64,000 bases of DNA from Altibacter lentus (GTDB lineage: Bacteria > Bacteroidota > Bacteroidia > Flavobacteriales > Flavobacteriaceae): NCBI RefSeq assembly GCF_000746845.1, contig NZ_KN050846.1:875394-939393 (forward strand). The letters are read 5' to 3'. Each line of letters opens with the position of its first letter. Position 1 is the first letter of the stretch. The notes beneath the pieces were generated by a model. That model searched no databases, was not told the origin of the DNA, and worked only from the letters and a program-made list of their open reading frames with translations. A program made the translations under genes and the position numbers. Shown in pieces: positions 60,593 to 64,000 of this stretch.

Positions 60593-63500
60593 TTACTGTT
60601 TCACTATTCTTTTAACAATAGTAGTCGTTTCCGCATGTATGGTAATAAAATACAATCCGGTGGACAGGGTTTCAATGGTAAATTCGGTAGCTCCGGTTTG
60701 ATCTTTCAGGTCGATCGTTTGGATCGTTCTTCCGTTCACATCGGTTATCACTGCCTCAACCAAAGGCGTTGTAGAATTGTTCAACAATGTTAATTGTCCG
60801 CTTGTTGGATTAGGATATAGCACAATTGCAGCATATAGTTCTGAATCGGCAACACCTAATACTTCTTCCACGGTAAGTGTGAAGGTACATTCAGCATCAT
60901 TCGTTGCCTCATCTGTGGCAGTCATGGTGATCACCGTAGTACCTGCGCCCACCATAGTCCCTGCGGGTGGATCCTGAGAAATCAAAGGAGAGGCAGTACA
61001 ATTATCAGTTGCTGTTGTTAAAGCGGTATAATCCGGTAGCATATACATTTCTCCTTCATTAACGGTCACGGTCTCATCTGCGGGGCAAGTGATCACGGGA
61101 TCGATTGTTTCCACTGTAGCATCGGTAGGAGTACGATCTCCTAAACAACCGGCAAATCCGAGGTTGATGTCGCCGTTCGCCACTCCGTAATCTGAAGCCT
61201 CGCATCCTGCAGCCCAATCGGCACTGCCATCGGTCTCTCCATGTCGTCTGTAAGAATCATTACAAGCAACCGAAAAATCTGCTCCGTCACCGGTCCAGTC
61301 AAGGTCGGCTGCGGTGATATTGAATCCATTAATAGTAACGTTGAAGTTCGAAATACCGGCTGCTGTCCAATTCCAGAATACAGAATCGACCACATTTCCG
61401 GCATCATCTATAATGAGGATCCATCCGGTTCCATTGTTATCCCAGAAGATATTATTTCCCCAATCGTTCGGGCCGCCATCATCATTGTACTCGATGGCCG
61501 AGTCTGCTGCCATGGCACCCAGCGTTTGCGTTATAGAATTTACATCGTTGATATCGGTATAATTATCGCTTACTGCAACAGTATATCCGGTATAATCTGC
61601 AGCCAAGCCCACATTTTGAATTTCCAAACGGTCCGGTACTTCGGTGGAAACTTCAGAAATCTTTAATTGTGATAATGGTCCGGGAGGCGTTTCTTGCGCA
61701 TATACGGTTACATCTCCTGTAGGTGTAAAGGTGTAACTTGTTCCTTCAAACAAGAAGGTGCCTCCAACCTGTGCGTCAAACCAGCGTATAACATTGGCAG
61801 GATCTACCAATGTAGCGGTAAGTGTTACAGAATCCCCCACACAAAAATCACTTACTCCTACCGTAGTTGGTCCGGGTGGAATTGCCAATACTTCAATAGA
61901 ATCTGTTGCTGAAGTCGCTGCAGCACAAGCGCTTGCTGCGACACTGTATGTAATGGTGTGTACTCCTACACCGGCTGCAACAGGATCGAACGAGTACGTG
62001 AGTCCGTTTCCGTCATCTGTAATGCCCGGTCCACTGTAGACACCTCCAATAGGTGAGCCACCGCCTAGTCCGGTAAGTACTTCGGTGTTTGCACATACAT
62101 CATCTGGTGCGGTAAAAGTTGCTACCCCTGAAGGCGTATCGAAAGCTTCGGTACCATCGGTTCGGCTGTTCGATGAGCCTTGATCTGCGCTAAATCCTAA
62201 TCCTCTTGCTGCAAAAGCATCCCAAAGAAGACAATAGTTAGCACCTCCGTAGATCGCTTGATCGGCTGCAAGAATCGCATCACGACCATCCACAAATCCA
62301 GGGCTACAAGGCTGTAATTTCATCCCTTCGGTCACTAATGCGAAGGCTTGTATGTTCCCCGCATCAAGGTTTGGATCTCCGGTAAAATTGTAAAAGTCTG
62401 TATCAAATCCGTGTTCATCGATCAACGCCCAGGTTACGTCCCATAGCATGGTTGCCCAGATGGACCCAAGAGGGTGAGGCCCTGAGGTAGTCTTAATATC
62501 ATCATAGGTCTGAGGGTTTACGGCAAAATCGGTACTGTAGGGGAAATTACGAATTCCCGGGCCGCCGGCTCCTTGTCCGAATAAGTAGGTTCCAACGCCA
62601 CGTGCATCTGTTCCCGTATCTCCGGCTTCGATAGTCATCAAGGCACCGTAGAAATCACTCCAGCCTTCTCCCATTTGCTCATTGTTTCCTAAACATCCGG
62701 CCGCAGCGGGTCCTCCGGTTAATCTATTGGAGATCCCATGACCGTATTCGTGAACGATTACTAGGTTATCGAAATCGCCGTCCTTATCGCTACAAACATA
62801 CATTTGCATGGTAGGATTCCCACCATCGGCAGGAGTTCCAAAGTTTGCGTTACACGTTCCGGAACCGTCTTGAGCTTCAGCGTTCACCGAATCACTTCCC
62901 GAACCTCCGTTTCCGTAGTTGTTCTCCTGAAAGTTTCCTCCTGCTTCATCAAATCCGTATTGATACAGGACATCATGAATAATATTATTCCAGTAAAAAA
63001 GGTTGGTAATCGCAGCATTCTCATATTGGTTCCCTGCTGAATAAATTTGACTAAAAGGATATCCGGGTCCGGAGAAGTTAAGGTTTGCACCTCCGTCCGG
63101 CTGGTATCCGGGGTTGTCCCCATCTTCATAAGCATTCACATTATTACCTCGGGTTGTGGTGAATTCAGCTCCCGGAGCGCCGTTAGTATCGTGCCATCCA
63201 AAAGGTGAGGCGGTAGCATCGGAAGGATCACTCAAAATAGAGCGCGTCCCGTAGTACGGACTTTCAAGAGGCATGGCAAAAACCTCATAGCAGGTTGTAG
63301 AACATCCGTTCGCCACTATTTCAGCATAATTAGGAATATCGAAGAGATTTTTATTGTAATCGTATTCTACTTCATGTTCGCTGTGGTCATGTTCGAAAGA
63401 ACAACTCACCATCCAGTTCACTTTATCGATGATAGCTCCTGTAGATGCATCTACCCGCATGCTCCACCAGTTCTGCTGGGCTTTTTCTTGAATCGAGATA

Positions 63501-64000
63501 TCCCAAGACAGGACAAGCTCGTTGGCTTCATTTAATTGATACATCAATCTCGCCGGTATCGGGCTTAAGGAGATACCTCCTTCACTCAACAAAGATTCTT
63601 GATCGAGTGTGCTTTTACTGGTAAGCACCTCTAAGGAGCCGCTTATGGTATAACCCAACTGACCGGCTGCTGCCTGTACCGCTTGTACCACTCCTAAAGA
63701 AGGAGTAGCCGAACCACGTAATTTGGCAGAAGTTCCACCAATAAATTTAGTGTCTGCCGCCAAAATCTCTCCATTAGAAAGAATATGAATGCCAGACTCG
63801 GTACCATAGACCTGTAGACCATTTACTATCTGTCTATAATAAATATGGTGAGTATTACTAATACGACTTGTGTGTTCGCTAGTAATTTCCCACTGGACAT
63901 CCTGTGCTGTGTGGGTGCCGTTCTCTACCAACTGACGCAATTGGTCATTGATAGCTTTTGCGTTGTCCTGAGCTAACATGTTTCCTGAAAAGGCACACAG
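60593..64000 (-). CDS. T9SS-exported M36 (fungalysin) metalloprotease, 5' end outside window
   Basis: The frame stays open to the window end; before the Met at 63979 come codons for CAFSGN, i.e. the end of a signal peptide, so the start is upstream. Counting from 63979: FTP propeptide (about 1-160), M36 peptidase with zinc motif VIVHEYGHGISNRLTGG (about 410) and MGEGWSDFYGALM. Then Ig/PKD-like and lamin-tail modules (LKISEVSTEVPDRLEIQNVG), a HYR module (ITCPADETVTVNEGEMY, then GTTVITMTATDEATNDAECT) and a T9SS type A sorting domain (VLYPNPTSGQLTLLN, ending KRIVKQ). A large secreted protease. Confidence 0.94.
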   Translation of the reverse strand: MCAFSGNMLAQDNAKAINDQLRQLVENGTHTAQDVQWEITSEHTSRISNTHHIYYRQIVNGLQVYGTESGIHILSNGEILAADTKFIGGTSAKLRGSATPSLGVVQAVQAAAGQLGYTISGSLEVLTSKSTLDQESLLSEGGISLSPIPARLMYQLNEANELVLSWDISIQEKAQQNWWSMRVDASTGAIIDKVNWMVSCSFEHDHSEHEVEYDYNKNLFDIPNYAEIVANGCSTTCYEVFAMPLESPYYGTRSILSDPSDATASPFGWHDTNGAPGAEFTTTRGNNVNAYEDGDNPGYQPDGGANLNFSGPGYPFSQIYSAGNQYENAAITNLFYWNNIIHDVLYQYGFDEAGGNFQENNYGNGGSGSDSVNAEAQDGSGTCNANFGTPADGGNPTMQMYVCSDKDGDFDNLVIVHEYGHGISNRLTGGPAAAGCLGNNEQMGEGWSDFYGALMTIEAGDTGTDARGVGTYLFGQGAGGPGIRNFPYSTDFAVNPQTYDDIKTTSGPHPLGSIWATMLWDVTWALIDEHGFDTDFYNFTGDPNLDAGNIQAFALVTEGMKLQPCSPGFVDGRDAILAADQAIYGGANYCLLWDAFAARGLGFSADQGSSNSRTDGTEAFDTPSGVATFTAPDDVCANTEVLTGLGGGSPIGGVYSGPGITDDGNGLTYSFDPVAAGVGVHTITYSVAASACAAATSATDSIEVLAIPPGPTTVGVSDFCVGDSVTLTATLVDPANVIRWFDAQVGGTFLFEGTSYTFTPTGDVTVYAQETPPGPLSQLKISEVSTEVPDRLEIQNVGLAADYTGYTVAVSDNYTDINDVNSITQTLGAMAADSAIEYNDDGGPNDWGNNIFWDNNGTGWILIIDDAGNVVDSVFWNWTAAGISNFNVTINGFNITAADLDWTGDGADFSVACNDSYRRHGETDGSADWAAGCEASDYGVANGDINLGFAGCLGDRTPTDATVETIDPVITCPADETVTVNEGEMYMLPDYTALTTATDNCTASPLISQDPPAGTMVGAGTTVITMTATDEATNDAECTFTLTVEEVLGVADSELYAAIVLYPNPTSGQLTLLNNSTTPLVEAVITDVNGRTIQTIDLKDQTGATEFTIETLSTGLYFITIHAETTTIVKRIVKQ

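Noticed and set aside
1..64000. CRISPR arrays, tRNA/rRNA genes, insertion sequences, prophage genes
   Set aside because: I saw no regularly spaced direct repeats, cloverleaf-type sequence in intergenic DNA, transposase motifs or phage structural proteins.

Overview
The window is a 64 kb chromosomal piece of a member of the Bacteroidota, almost certainly a marine-type Flavobacteriaceae. Four secreted proteins carry type IX secretion (T9SS) type A C-terminal sorting domains. Putative promoters follow the phylum-specific -7 box TAnnTTTG (or its TAnnTTTA variant), A-rich leaders replace clear Shine-Dalgarno sequences, and families largely confined to Bacteroidota are present (alternative GlmU-like protein, DUF4199, ECF-sigma 'sensor' protein). 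The window begins inside a peptide-binding protein gene and ends inside an M36 metalloprotease gene. I see no rRNA, tRNA, insertion sequence, prophage or CRISPR array.

Layout. 0-8.4 kb: peptide ABC-transporter binding protein, GlmU-like protein, ribosomal protein L31 type B, DUF4199 membrane protein, polyprenyl-phosphate glycosyltransferase, phosphohexomutase and an MsbA-like ABC exporter (envelope and sugar metabolism). 8.4-8.9 kb: the only long gene-free stretch. On the minus strand it appears to hold two small RNA genes with C-rich hairpin loops. 8.9-10.4 kb: ECF sigma factor, anti-sigma-like membrane protein and periplasmic sensor in one operon. 10.5-20 kb: Ycf48-like lipoprotein, rRNA methyltransferase, T9SS-exported endonuclease I, a large T9SS protein and PurL.

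20-26 kb: a PAS-LuxR regulator followed by seven short, lineage-specific genes, mostly for secreted proteins. Two transcription units here start behind a nearly identical 27-bp inverted-repeat element placed exactly 21 bp before a TTTG box. This looks like a small regulon and is the second point of novelty. 26-28.4 kb: a T9SS M14 carboxypeptidase.

28.5-36.6 kb: fatty-acid beta-oxidation. An acyl-CoA synthetase is followed by a MarR repressor behind a perfect 20-bp palindrome, then hydroxyacyl-CoA dehydrogenase/enoyl-CoA hydratase, thiolase and acyl-CoA dehydrogenase. 36.7-47.1 kb: secreted beta-propeller and peptidase genes (propeller with tandem NTF2-like domains, M28, M1, propeller-amidohydrolase) with a divergent App1 phosphatase/diacylglycerol kinase pair. 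47-52 kb: fasciclin lipoprotein, BON-LysM protein, TauE exporter and a two-gene AAA/VWA system. 52-64 kb: BNR-repeat protein, S9 peptidase, DUF2490, hydrolase-OsmC fusion, YdeI-like protein, Cu/Zn superoxide dismutase and M36 protease.

Overall the window reads as the genome of a heterotroph specialised in degrading proteins and lipids: secreted and T9SS-exported peptidases and a nuclease, peptide uptake and beta-oxidation. The candidate small RNAs and the LuxR-type regulon are the least explained parts. All functional calls rest on motif reading by eye; no database search was run.
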